DNA from: an uncultured Spartobacteria bacterium
GTDB lineage: Bacteria > Verrucomicrobiota > Verrucomicrobiia > Chthoniobacterales > UBA6821
Reading direction: 5' to 3'
Length of the DNA: 15,872 bases
Assembly (NCBI GenBank): GCA_903831635.1
Contig: CAIKYN010000091.1
Coordinates: forward strand, 1-15,872
Shown: positions 1 to 7,206 of the stretch, one piece after another
Numbering within the stretch: the stretch's first letter is position 1
Layout of the letters: each line of letters opens with the position of its first letter
Notes under the pieces: model-generated
What the model was told of the DNA's origin: nothing
Database searches by the model: none
The model's input: only the letters and a program-made list of their open reading frames with translations
Program-made: the position numbers and the translations under genes

Positions 1-88
1 CGTCCACGGTGCAAGGGAGCTGTTCAGCCAATTCCCTGGCAAGAACTGAACCCGAAAACCCGGCGCCCACGACCAGATAGCGATCCAT
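1..88 (-). CDS. glf: UDP-galactopyranose mutase, N-terminal fragment (cut by window edge)
   Basis: Only the first 29 codons are present; the gene runs off the left edge. Translation from the ATG at 88 gives MDRYLVVGAGFSGSVLAREL and then AEQLPCTVD. This is the FAD-binding Rossmann start (GxGFSG) and the conserved following helix of UDP-galactopyranose mutase. The enzyme converts UDP-galactopyranose to UDP-galactofuranose in the cytoplasm, the donor for galactofuranosyl residues. It lies 110 bases downstream of the last glycosyltransferase on the same strand, so it is probably part of the same transcript, though this is the largest gap in the window. There is no Shine-Dalgarno sequence; the leader just before the ATG is A-rich. 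Another FAD-dependent amine-oxidase-like protein could start in a similar way, but the GAGFSGSVLAREL pattern is quite typical of Glf. Confidence 0.82.
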   Translation of the reverse strand, partial: MDRYLVVGAGFSGSVLARELAEQLPCTVD

Positions 89-198
89 AGTTTTATTCGG
101 TTTTTAATGCTTACCTCGATATCCCCAAGACCTCACCTCTTTGTTCCTAACACATAACAAGACTTTCCTGCTAAAATGGTATGAAGGAGCATTGCTGG
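89..198 (-). other. Intergenic gap before glf, no clear signal
   Basis: This 110-base gap between the GT2 stop and the glf start is the longest non-coding stretch in the window. Read on the minus strand it is A/T-rich toward glf. I see no convincing -35/-10 pair, no stable hairpin with a T tract and no Shine-Dalgarno sequence within 20 bases of the glf ATG. A separate glf promoter here is possible but not supported by anything I can read. Confidence 0.4.
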
Positions 199-1215
199 TC
201 ACTTTAAAACCTTCAAATGGGTGGAGCGGAATGCACTTTCTGGATACATCAGAGCAAGTGCTCTGCGGTGACATTTTCGCACCATTCTAAATAAACCTTC
301 CGATACCATAAGTAATAACCACTCATATCCAGTCACCACCCTATACCGACGCGCATCATTCCATATTTGGAGTGCAACCCTATTATCCGGGCACAAGACA
401 AATGCATTCTTATGACAAGTTACGGCAAGGCGACGACGGCGACTGGAAGTCATCATTCCCTGTTGCCTTAAAATGCCACTGACTCTACCGATCATTGCAC
501 TCCGATTCAGGAGGTTGGCGGTCTCCCCCCATCCATCACTGATCGACCCCGGCCGACTTTCCCTCCAGAAGGAATCAACAGAAGAAATTTTGGTATAGTG
601 CAATCTCAACGCTAGTGCCCTGATATGAAACTCCCAGTCCTGAGCGGATTCACAGGACTCGTCCCAAGGGCCTATCCTTTCGAGCGCTTCCCTTCTCCAC
701 ATAGGACCAGTGGTGCTCCAGGGCATATCCAGGGCAAGAAATCTTTCCAGATCATCTCCTGGGTTGAATTCATTCCAGAGACGTGAATCATCCCCCGGTT
801 TCAGATGGAAAACCTGCGTTAGAAAAACCGCATAGTCCCAATTTCCCTGGTACATGACCTCCAGTCGACCGCAAAGGCACTCTGGAGCCAAAAGGTCATC
901 GGAATCCAAAAAGACCACATAGTCACCGCAAGCCTGGGAAATTCCGATGTTTCTGCATGAGGAGGCTCCGGGGGGCTGATGTGTTCTCGGAAGATATCGA
1001 AAACGGGAGTCCCCTGCGGTCAACGTGGCTAAAAGTTTCTTAGTTTGATCGTTTGGAACATCATCCACGATCAGGGCTTCCCAGCCCATGAATGTCTGTT
1101 GTGAAAGCGATGCCAATGTCTCTCGAAGAAGATGAAGTCGTTCCTTCGTGGGGATAATTACGCTGACAAGGCATCCCTCCTTGGACTGAATTTCGGGGTT
1201 GACTGAGCGCTTCAT
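199..1215 (-). CDS. Family 2 (GT-A) glycosyltransferase
   Basis: A cytoplasmic inverting glycosyltransferase of the GT2 type, which transfers a sugar from a nucleotide-sugar donor; donor and acceptor cannot be read. In the 338-residue form, VSVIIPT (about 17-23) is the first strand, DD (51-52) follows strand 2, SSCRNIGI (85-92) precedes LDSDD (103-107), the metal-binding DxD, and QDWEF (192-196) matches the acidic motif that carries the usual catalytic base. The frame is open back to 1347, but that would overlap the preceding sulfotransferase by 100 bases. ATG codons at 1221 and 1215 follow a GGGGGA; 1215 gives a six-base spacing and is preferred. No membrane segments are evident, so it is not a processive synthase. 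The last ~80 residues are basic and may contact membrane or lipid-linked acceptor (inference). Confidence 0.88.
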   Translation of the reverse strand: MKRSVNPEIQSKEGCLVSVIIPTKERLHLLRETLASLSQQTFMGWEALIVDDVPNDQTKKLLATLTAGDSRFRYLPRTHQPPGASSCRNIGISQACGDYVVFLDSDDLLAPECLCGRLEVMYQGNWDYAVFLTQVFHLKPGDDSRLWNEFNPGDDLERFLALDMPWSTTGPMWRREALERIGPWDESCESAQDWEFHIRALALRLHYTKISSVDSFWRESRPGSISDGWGETANLLNRSAMIGRVSGILRQQGMMTSSRRRRLAVTCHKNAFVLCPDNRVALQIWNDARRYRVVTGYEWLLLMVSEGLFRMVRKCHRRALALMYPESAFRSTHLKVLK

Positions 1216-1221
1216 TTTCAT

Positions 1222-1227
1222 TCCCCC
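1222..1227 (-). promoter_or_regulatory. Shine-Dalgarno sequence of the GT2 gene
   Basis: On the minus strand GGGGGA lies immediately before ATGAAAATG. It is six bases from the second ATG (1215) and directly abuts the first (1221), so it favours 1215 as the start. It is the only good purine-rich ribosome-binding site I found among the genes here. Confidence 0.5.
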
Positions 1228-1247
1228 AACGGTGCGAGACAACCTTA

Positions 1248-2102
1248 TTAAATCCCGATTGGGGAAAAATCCGTTTCGGGGAAGTAGGAGGCCAACATCC
1301 GAACTCTCTCTCTCTGTTCCATGGTGAAATCTACCGGAGTAATCCAATCATTCTCATTCTTGCGGTACTTGCCGATCTTCTGATCCAGAGTCGCGCTAAG
1401 CCGTTTCTCGTCGCACGTTCCCTCCACCTCGCAGATGATCCTCTTCAGGGTGTCCGATTCCGACTCCGCCACCTCATGATAATCCAAATGCAGCAATCTC
1501 ACTCCGGGGGGATGATTCCTCAGATGGCACTCCCATGAGACGTAAAAATTCAGTAGCCAAGGGGTGACGAGATCCACCACCTGGTTGAGTTGGCGTTCAG
1601 GAGAAAGGGTTCGGAATGAGGGGCCGAAGGTCATGAACTGCCAATAAAGGGATTCTCCCAGGAGATGCCTTCTGAAGGATAAGAGCGTCTCATAAATGTT
1701 CCGTGTCTGAAAAATCACGAGGTCGGCGTACTTGAAGATGTAATGAGCGTTCCCCTCAGTCCCCAGAACATGCTGATGAACCACCACATTTTTTTGAAGC
1801 AAATCAAGCATTCGCGGAAGTGAAATGTCCTTTTCCCCGCACCCGCGTCTCTCGGCTACCTGTTCCCGACTCCATCCAAGATATTCTGAAAGCTTGTAGG
1901 TCATGAACGACCCACCGGACTTGGGCATTGCGGCGAAGAAGACCATACGACCCCGTCTACTCGAGGGTGGGCGGCCCTCAACCAGAGAGAGATAATACGA
2001 GGCCGGCATCGCATCAGAGACCATGCCGAAATGTGAGCGTACGGCCTTGAACAGCGGATCCGTAATTTTGTTTCTCGGTATCAGGGTATGGAGGCCTTTC
2101 AT
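1248..2102 (-). CDS. PAPS-dependent sulfotransferase family protein
   Basis: A 284-residue protein with the signatures of the P-loop sulfotransferase fold. MVFFAAMPKSGGSF (53-66) is the 5'-phosphosulfate-binding loop, with PKSGGS replacing the common PKSGTT. FQTRNIYETLLSFRRH (131-146) matches the 3'-phosphate-binding region, with its Arg and a downstream Ser. VVHQHVLG (107-114) has the His region usual in the family. It would transfer sulfate from PAPS to a hydroxyl of the polysaccharide or a precursor; the acceptor is inferred only from context. There is no signal peptide or membrane segment, so it is cytoplasmic. The ATG overlaps the TGA of the upstream GT2 gene by four bases (ATGA), implying translational coupling. 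It resembles the general sulfotransferase family more than the second, Sulfotransfer_2-like enzyme at 4289-4981. Confidence 0.78.
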   Translation of the reverse strand: MKGLHTLIPRNKITDPLFKAVRSHFGMVSDAMPASYYLSLVEGRPPSSRRGRMVFFAAMPKSGGSFMTYKLSEYLGWSREQVAERRGCGEKDISLPRMLDLLQKNVVVHQHVLGTEGNAHYIFKYADLVIFQTRNIYETLLSFRRHLLGESLYWQFMTFGPSFRTLSPERQLNQVVDLVTPWLLNFYVSWECHLRNHPPGVRLLHLDYHEVAESESDTLKRIICEVEGTCDEKRLSATLDQKIGKYRKNENDWITPVDFTMEQRERVRMLASYFPETDFSPIGI

Positions 2103-3067
2103 TCTGAGTGTGTTTTATTTTTCTGATCCTTGAGAATTCTTCTGGCAAGAGCAACCCCGTGGCACACAGCGTAGGCATAACGCTTGGCATGGCGGGGAAG
2201 GCGCAAACGACCGGACCAATCGGCCACACGTTTAAGAAGGGAGGGACTTCGAGGAATTCCGTTGCTGCCGCTTCGGAAAAATCGGATTAACTCCATGGAA
2301 GCGGCATTGTATTTCGCGAGATTCCAGACGTATTCCTCTTCACACCTCCAGGGTGGTATCAGGTGGGTGACGCTGAGGGATTGAAAAACCCCGCGGCCAT
2401 ACCCCTGATCGCAAATGGACATAATGAAGTCGAGATCGTCGGCACCCATGATGGATGTTCCCTTTCTACCCAGCATCAGTCGGCGGGTATCGGTCATCAC
2501 AAGCACAGCATAAGGAACTGCCAATTCCCTGCGAACAGCCATACCCGCACCGATAACCCAAGGTTCCTCCATTACCGGTACATTGCTCCAAGTGTCCCTG
2601 GTGATTCTCCTCACGCTGATCACATGCTCGTAAGGTTCTAGCCAAGCGGGCGGCGGGGTTTCGTATTCACCGATCACAGAGCCCCCCCAGACACCCAATC
2701 TCGGATATTCGTCACTGATTCTAAGAACCTCCTCGAGATAGTCGGGGGCTAGCACATTGTCATCATCTACAAAGACAAGCATCCCTTCAGTCGCTGCCTG
2801 AATGCCGCGCACCCTGGCCCTGAGGTGGCCCGGCGAGTCGTCCCGCAGAACAGATCCTCTTGGATGCCACGTAAGGTCAACTCTTTGGGAAAGTGGATTC
2901 TCAGAAGCACTATCGATCAGCAACAGCTCCCACCGAGAGGAGGGAAGTGATTGGCACCGGAGTCCCTCCAAGACACGGTTCAGATAATCCTCCCTTGGAT
3001 TATGGGTGCAGAGAATGACAGAGATTCCCGTCGGGTTCTGGACTTCTGGATTTGATGAAGGACTCAC
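2099..3067 (-). CDS. Family 2 (GT-A) glycosyltransferase
   Basis: A 322-residue GT2-type enzyme. GISVILCTHNPREDYLNRVL (14-33) is the classic N-terminal strand and helix, WELLLIDSASEN (46-57) the second strand, and FVDDDN (99-104) the metal-binding DxD. A later region, EPWVIGAGMAVRRE, is the usual acceptor-side segment. Its donor sugar is unknown. It has no membrane segments except a possible weak C-terminal helix. The only reasonable start is a GTG at 3067; no ATG occurs in the first 90 codons. It lies ten bases after the GT61 stop and overlaps the next sulfotransferase by four bases. Distinct in sequence from the GT2 at 199-1215, so not a recent duplication. Confidence 0.88.
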   Translation of the reverse strand: MSPSSNPEVQNPTGISVILCTHNPREDYLNRVLEGLRCQSLPSSRWELLLIDSASENPLSQRVDLTWHPRGSVLRDDSPGHLRARVRGIQAATEGMLVFVDDDNVLAPDYLEEVLRISDEYPRLGVWGGSVIGEYETPPPAWLEPYEHVISVRRITRDTWSNVPVMEEPWVIGAGMAVRRELAVPYAVLVMTDTRRLMLGRKGTSIMGADDLDFIMSICDQGYGRGVFQSLSVTHLIPPWRCEEEYVWNLAKYNAASMELIRFFRSGSNGIPRSPSLLKRVADWSGRLRLPRHAKRYAYAVCHGVALARRILKDQKNKTHSE

Positions 3068-3077
3068 GCAGACAGGT

Positions 3078-4220
3078 TTACTTGCTATCGCTGATTACGC
3101 GAGCAGTGCAGATTTCATCAAGGGCGGCCTCAAATTCACCAGGATCAACAGTGAAGTCAAACGGGCTGATTAATGCTCCAGGATCCCTAGTGCCCGTGCT
3201 TCTGCCAGCAAGATATGAGAACTCCAGCCCCGCAGATTCAGCCAACGTGTAATAGAATGGGAAGCAATGATCAGAGGGCGTCAACTCCAGCAGTCGCGTT
3301 CCCCGTTTGCAGAAGAGTGCATTCACCAATCCTGCTCCATGAGGCCCTGCGACCACGTCACAGCCCGCGAAAAGAGCTGTAGCATCATCATGGATATGAT
3401 CAAAGATATCGAATCCATAACGCTGCAAGATAGGTAGCAATTCCGACTCATTGGCGAGTTTTCTCGATCCATTACGGGGGACATAAACTCTTCTTTCTGA
3501 AACGGTCGGTACCACGGAGAGAGACTTCCTCAAAAAATCAATCACCCATGAAGGAGGGGCTCCATGCTGAGCAGGACATGATGGAACCAGAATCTCATCC
3601 GCTTGAATGAATGGAGACTGATCGGAGAAAATGATCTTTTCTTCGGGAATACCGAGGTCTAACAGAAACTTCTTGCCCGCATCAGTGGGAGGCGTCGTGC
3701 AATAGATGAAATCAACATCTCTCTCAGTAAATCCCGCTTTGATAAAAACGGCAAATCGCCCGAGACAATCCAGGATAAAGTGAGAGTAGTTATTGCCCCA
3801 ATCGCTGGCTATTGAGAGGCAACGCCCCTTGAGACGCTTGGGAGCACGGAAGCTTCGGGGAAGATCATACCACCTCCACGGGTTCCTCTGCCGGGTATTC
3901 TCAGAAAACCACTTATTCTCTTTTGTGAAGATCCATCCGTCAGATCCGATGACCTTTGCATCGCGCAGGGCGGCAACGCCGGTTTCGGGATATTCAGGAA
4001 CGCACCGGGCCATGATATCGCAGTTCAGAGAACCGAATCGGCGCGGAGCCAGTCGCAAGGCCGATGTCTGTTCACAAGCTGCATGCCAACTTCCCAATCC
4101 ATGCTCGATGAGTTGCCATCGGGTGATATTTCCCGAGGGGGCTCCATGCATGGCTTCGTAAAAAGGATCGGTAACCCTTCCACAAAAATTCCGAACTTCT
4201 TTAAGAAAATAAAAATTCAT
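3078..4220 (-). CDS. GT61 family (DUF563) glycosyltransferase
   Basis: A 380-residue protein carrying the landmarks of bacterial GT61/DUF563 enzymes: NNYSHFILDCLGR (143-155), RRVYVPRNGSRKLANE (243-258) and the strongly conserved AGPHGAGLVNALFC (291-304), followed by LLELTP (310-315). Members add single sugars to surface glycans, including capsules and lipopolysaccharides; donor specificity cannot be read from sequence. No signal peptide or membrane segment is visible, so it should act in the cytoplasm before export. The ATG at 4220 is 68 bases beyond the upstream sulfotransferase stop. That gap contains a short hairpin and no Shine-Dalgarno sequence. The ~90 residues before the first motif probably form an accessory N-terminal region. 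A second, shorter GT61-like gene lies two genes upstream. Confidence 0.85.
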   Translation of the reverse strand: MNFYFLKEVRNFCGRVTDPFYEAMHGAPSGNITRWQLIEHGLGSWHAACEQTSALRLAPRRFGSLNCDIMARCVPEYPETGVAALRDAKVIGSDGWIFTKENKWFSENTRQRNPWRWYDLPRSFRAPKRLKGRCLSIASDWGNNYSHFILDCLGRFAVFIKAGFTERDVDFIYCTTPPTDAGKKFLLDLGIPEEKIIFSDQSPFIQADEILVPSCPAQHGAPPSWVIDFLRKSLSVVPTVSERRVYVPRNGSRKLANESELLPILQRYGFDIFDHIHDDATALFAGCDVVAGPHGAGLVNALFCKRGTRLLELTPSDHCFPFYYTLAESAGLEFSYLAGRSTGTRDPGALISPFDFTVDPGEFEAALDEICTARVISDSK

Positions 4221-4242
4221 CGAACAGCATCAGATCTTGGCT

Positions 4243-4262
4243 GAAAATAAGCACTGCGTGCT
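4243..4262 (-). terminator. Short hairpin with T-rich tail between sulfotransferase and GT61
   Basis: On the minus strand AGCAC-GCA-GTGCT forms a 5-bp stem with a 3-base loop, followed at once by TATTTT. It sits in the 68-base gap after the sulfotransferase stop. The stem is short and the tail is interrupted, so it would be at best a weak intrinsic terminator or an mRNA end-stabilising element that lowers expression of the downstream genes. It may be chance. Confidence 0.22.
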
Positions 4263-4288
4263 GCTACATGCACCCGACCGCGATAACA

Positions 4289-4981
4289 TCATAACCCGGC
4301 ATCCAGAAGGCTTTGGTGAAGGCGATTATCCTCATCATAAAGTGCTGTCACGAAAGTAGCGCTTTTAGTGCTAAGGAACGATTCCATGTGGCGATCCGTA
4401 GCATTGAGCTTTGGAAGAGTGAGATTGCGCCCAAGAAAAGGTTCGATCAGTTCGCCAAAATTTCCAATCCGCTCATAAGGAACCAGCAGATCCGCAATGA
4501 TCCTCCCCTTGCAATCCTTGAGAAAATCGACCTGAGGAATGAAATGCGTGTAATTGAGAATATGAGCACAAAGGTCGGCGTTCAGCTCCATCGCGTGTAC
4601 CAGTAGGTCAGGTGTTTCATATTCCTTGAGGAAGCGTTCTGAAAACACGGCATCAAGCTCGTTCATTCCTCCCTTTTTAAGGAAATAAAAGGCCGAGAGA
4701 AAGCGGTCCAGGGGATCACGCACAACCGATACAACTCTTAACTTGCGCCAAGTGTGGGGAAATGAAAATTGCCAGTCCTTGATTTTCAAGTGCCCGATTG
4801 TGGGAGTGCCATAAAGTGCTTTGCAGATGCTGGTTCCAGCGGTTTTTGGAATATGAATGAAAATGATTCCCGACTGCTTCACAGCCTCGGGCAAAACCGC
4901 TACACCCGTCCAGTTTCGGAATACTTCCCAGATGTAGGGACAATATTGATGAAGGATGCGAGAAACTCTCTGCTTCATCAT
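4289..4981 (-). CDS. Sulfotransferase (Sulfotransfer_2 / carbohydrate sulfotransferase type)
   Basis: A protein of about 230 residues resembling Golgi-type carbohydrate sulfotransferases, though soluble here. GIIFIHIPKTAGTSICKAL (38-56) contains the typical IPKTAGTS 5'-PSB loop. RVVSVVRDPLDRFLSAFYF (82-100) is the 3'-PSB motif, with RDP..R..S. The C-terminal ALYDEDNRLHQSL is also characteristic. It would transfer sulfate from PAPS to a sugar hydroxyl. I prefer the ATG at 4981, which overlaps the previous stop as TAATG, the pattern of translational reinitiation. An in-frame ATG at 5014 would lengthen the protein by 11 residues and overlap the GT61 gene by 34 bases. It is flanked on both sides by GT61 genes, so a residue added by one of them is a plausible acceptor (inference). 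Confidence 0.83.
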   Translation of the reverse strand: MMKQRVSRILHQYCPYIWEVFRNWTGVAVLPEAVKQSGIIFIHIPKTAGTSICKALYGTPTIGHLKIKDWQFSFPHTWRKLRVVSVVRDPLDRFLSAFYFLKKGGMNELDAVFSERFLKEYETPDLLVHAMELNADLCAHILNYTHFIPQVDFLKDCKGRIIADLLVPYERIGNFGELIEPFLGRNLTLPKLNATDRHMESFLSTKSATFVTALYDEDNRLHQSLLDAGL

Positions 4982-5943
4982 TACGATTTGGAACAGGACG
5001 TCATCTGGGACCATGCAGATATCAGATCCCCAAGATCAACCGCCGAGTGACTTCCCTCCTGCAAGAGAATGCGATGAGGAATCCCAAGTTCTCTGCACAG
5101 TTTAACAAAACATTCCTTATCATGAAAGCGTGCGTCCAGATCCTTAGGCAGAATCTCGATCACAGATGATCCGGGAGAGCAAAAGAGCAGATTCGCCAGG
5201 GCAGCTCCGTGTTGTGCAATGATACAGCGCGCACCTTGAAACAAGGCAATCTGCCAAGCCAATGATTTTCCTTCCAGCGACACACTCAATACATTGGCAC
5301 CTGCGGAGACAAGGGCCCTGACAAGATCTTCATAATTAAGGATCGAACGTCTCTGGGCCCCGGATGTAGGTATCTCTGCTTCTCTCGATACATAGAATGG
5401 ATCTGGGCGACTCCTCTCGATCATGACAACTGGAGATGCATCATCATTCTGAAAAATCTCCGAACGGCATTTCTCCACTTCCCTCGCAAGCATCCGGTGG
5501 ATTGTCCCAGCGGCTTTGCTCATCCTCCGACCACAGTAATGAGCAGGATGATCAAATCCTTGAAGTCTAATCACCCAATCTTCACCATTTTTGGAAACCG
5601 GAAGCAGATTGGAAGCTGTCGACAAACTCTCCTTCGGCACGAGCTTCAGACCCGGGATATTCAACTCAAGGGTCAAGCTGTCCATGATAGAGCAGCTTCG
5701 AGCAAGCAATTTTAGGTCAGTTCGCGAGCCGATAAAATCGTACCATTCAATGATCGGAACCAGGTACCCAAGGAGGAAATGGTAATAATGCTCCACGGAA
5801 CCACTTCGATTTTGCAACACTAGATCCACGCGCTGCACGCTTGCTGGCAACGTTGACAGGGTAATCGGAGGGTCAGAGAGATGAACCCTGTTTTTCAAAT
5901 CATGAATAATTTTTTCAAGCCACTGCTGCATAGCAAATGACAC
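4981..5943 (-). CDS. GT61-like (DUF563) glycosyltransferase, short form
   Basis: A 320-residue GT61-type protein. HYYHFLLGYLVPIIEW (52-67) corresponds to the first conserved motif, VVMIERSR (172-179) to the central strand with its basic residues, RSILNYEDLVRAL (199-211) follows it, and IIAQHGAALANLLFCSPG (241-258) with VIEILP (261-266) is the hallmark C-terminal block. It is about 60 residues shorter than its neighbour at 3078-4220, mainly at the N-terminus, and clearly divergent from it. It probably transfers a sugar in the cytoplasm; the substrate is unknown. The start is uncertain: GTG at 5943 follows GGGAG after only three bases, while ATG at 5931 has a long spacing. It follows the Wzt ATPase gene by 24 bases. 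Confidence 0.78.
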   Translation of the reverse strand: MSFAMQQWLEKIIHDLKNRVHLSDPPITLSTLPASVQRVDLVLQNRSGSVEHYYHFLLGYLVPIIEWYDFIGSRTDLKLLARSCSIMDSLTLELNIPGLKLVPKESLSTASNLLPVSKNGEDWVIRLQGFDHPAHYCGRRMSKAAGTIHRMLAREVEKCRSEIFQNDDASPVVMIERSRPDPFYVSREAEIPTSGAQRRSILNYEDLVRALVSAGANVLSVSLEGKSLAWQIALFQGARCIIAQHGAALANLLFCSPGSSVIEILPKDLDARFHDKECFVKLCRELGIPHRILLQEGSHSAVDLGDLISAWSQMTSCSKS

Positions 5944-5967
5944 CGGCTCCCATGGAATTGACTCGCA

Positions 5968-7206
5968 TTATTCCTGTCTTAATTGCACTTCCACACCAGC
6001 CACCGGAAGCCTATAGCCACACCAGAGACGGTGCGGACCAGCGACATTCAGTCGAGCGCATCCAAAAGCATGAACGAGGAGTTCCCGGCCTCCCTTGGCA
6101 AAAATTTGTACATTGACCTGATACGGCCCCCCCGCGAGGTCCACCGCCGCTATCTTGATGGTGATAAGTGATTTTCCTTTTGGAATAGACCGTAGTTGCT
6201 TTGAGAAGTCGGCATGACCAGCCAAAACACGCTGATGATCAACAAAGAAGAAATTACAGCTTTCATTGGCGATCTCTTCACCGGATTCAATCTCGAAATC
6301 TATTTCGATCGGTCCTCCTGTCTTAACAAAGAGGCCCTCCTCCGGGGAGCAGACACGGAATGAAGTCACCCTATCATGCAATTCGGGAGGGGCAGAGGCT
6401 ATACCCTCCTTGGTGATGACATCATGGTATTTTTTGAGACCTTCGTCCTTGTTACCAAAAAAGCTTGGACGGCCTTTTTCCAGATACAACACCTTGTCGC
6501 AGATACGTGCAATATGCCCCTGATCGTGAGAGACAAAGAGAATCGCACTGTTACGCGATATTTTTCCAATCCGTTTCAAACACTTTGAACGAAACGCGGC
6601 ATCCCCCACGGCGAGAACCTCATCAAGGATGAGCACATCAGGTTCCATCGCCGTTGCCACAGCGAATCCCAATCGAACCTGCATGCCCGAACTATAGGAC
6701 TGGACGGGAGAGTCGATAAATTCCTCAATCTCGGCAAAGTCGATGATATCATCGATTTTTGCATCGATTTCACTTTTTGAAAGACCAAGAAGCGAACCGT
6801 TAACATAGACGTTTTCCCTTCCCGTAAGAATGTGATTAAATCCAGCACCCAGCGCGATGATGGCACCGATCCGCCCACGGGCCTCGATGAATCCGAAGTC
6901 TGGCTTGATCAGACCGTTTAGCATCCTGAGCAGGGTTGTTTTTCCCGCCCCGTTTCTCCCAATCAGCCCAAGACATTCACCTCGTCGCACTTCAAACGAG
7001 ATGTCTTTGTTGGCCCAAAACTCGGAAGGACGCAGGATGACTTCACCGCACTCATCGATTTTTTTGCCTCCTACAAAAGGAAGGAACTCATGAACCGCAT
7101 CGCTAACCCCATACAAAAGAGATTTTTTAAAATCACGGCAGAAAATCTTTCCGACGTTTTCAACGCGGACAAGCACTTCATTGTCATTGGATGGTAGAGT
7201 GTTCAT
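5968..7206 (-). CDS. wzt: ABC-transporter ATPase for polysaccharide export, Wzt type with C-terminal glycan-binding domain
   Basis: A 412-residue nucleotide-binding subunit that energises transport of a finished glycan through the Wzm permease at the inner membrane. Seen directly: Walker A GRNGAGKTT (83-91), signature YSSGMQVRLG (171-180), Walker B VLILDE (191-196), and the switch His in SHD (226-228). The N-terminal part with FWANKDISFEVRRGE is typical of the polysaccharide/teichoic acid subfamily. About 275-405 form an extra beta-rich domain, as in Wzt proteins of E. coli O8/O9a whose C-terminal domain recognises the modified non-reducing end of the O-polysaccharide. KpsT-type ATPases are only about 220 residues and lack it. 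The ATG overlaps the preceding glycosyltransferase stop (ATGA). The permease partner lies two genes upstream at 8959-9819. Confidence 0.93.
   Translation of the reverse strand: MNTLPSNDNEVLVRVENVGKIFCRDFKKSLLYGVSDAVHEFLPFVGGKKIDECGEVILRPSEFWANKDISFEVRRGECLGLIGRNGAGKTTLLRMLNGLIKPDFGFIEARGRIGAIIALGAGFNHILTGRENVYVNGSLLGLSKSEIDAKIDDIIDFAEIEEFIDSPVQSYSSGMQVRLGFAVATAMEPDVLILDEVLAVGDAAFRSKCLKRIGKISRNSAILFVSHDQGHIARICDKVLYLEKGRPSFFGNKDEGLKKYHDVITKEGIASAPPELHDRVTSFRVCSPEEGLFVKTGGPIEIDFEIESGEEIANESCNFFFVDHQRVLAGHADFSKQLRSIPKGKSLITIKIAAVDLAGGPYQVNVQIFAKGGRELLVHAFGCARLNVAGPHRLWCGYRLPVAGVEVQLRQE

Noticed and set aside
89..198. Possible promoter before glf
   Set aside because: No -10/-35 pair with reasonable spacing could be identified by eye.
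2184..4161. Several plus-strand open frames of 60-120 codons opposite the GT2 and GT61 genes
   Set aside because: They lie fully antisense to genes with clear family motifs, show no recognisable motif themselves, and have compositions expected of antisense frames.
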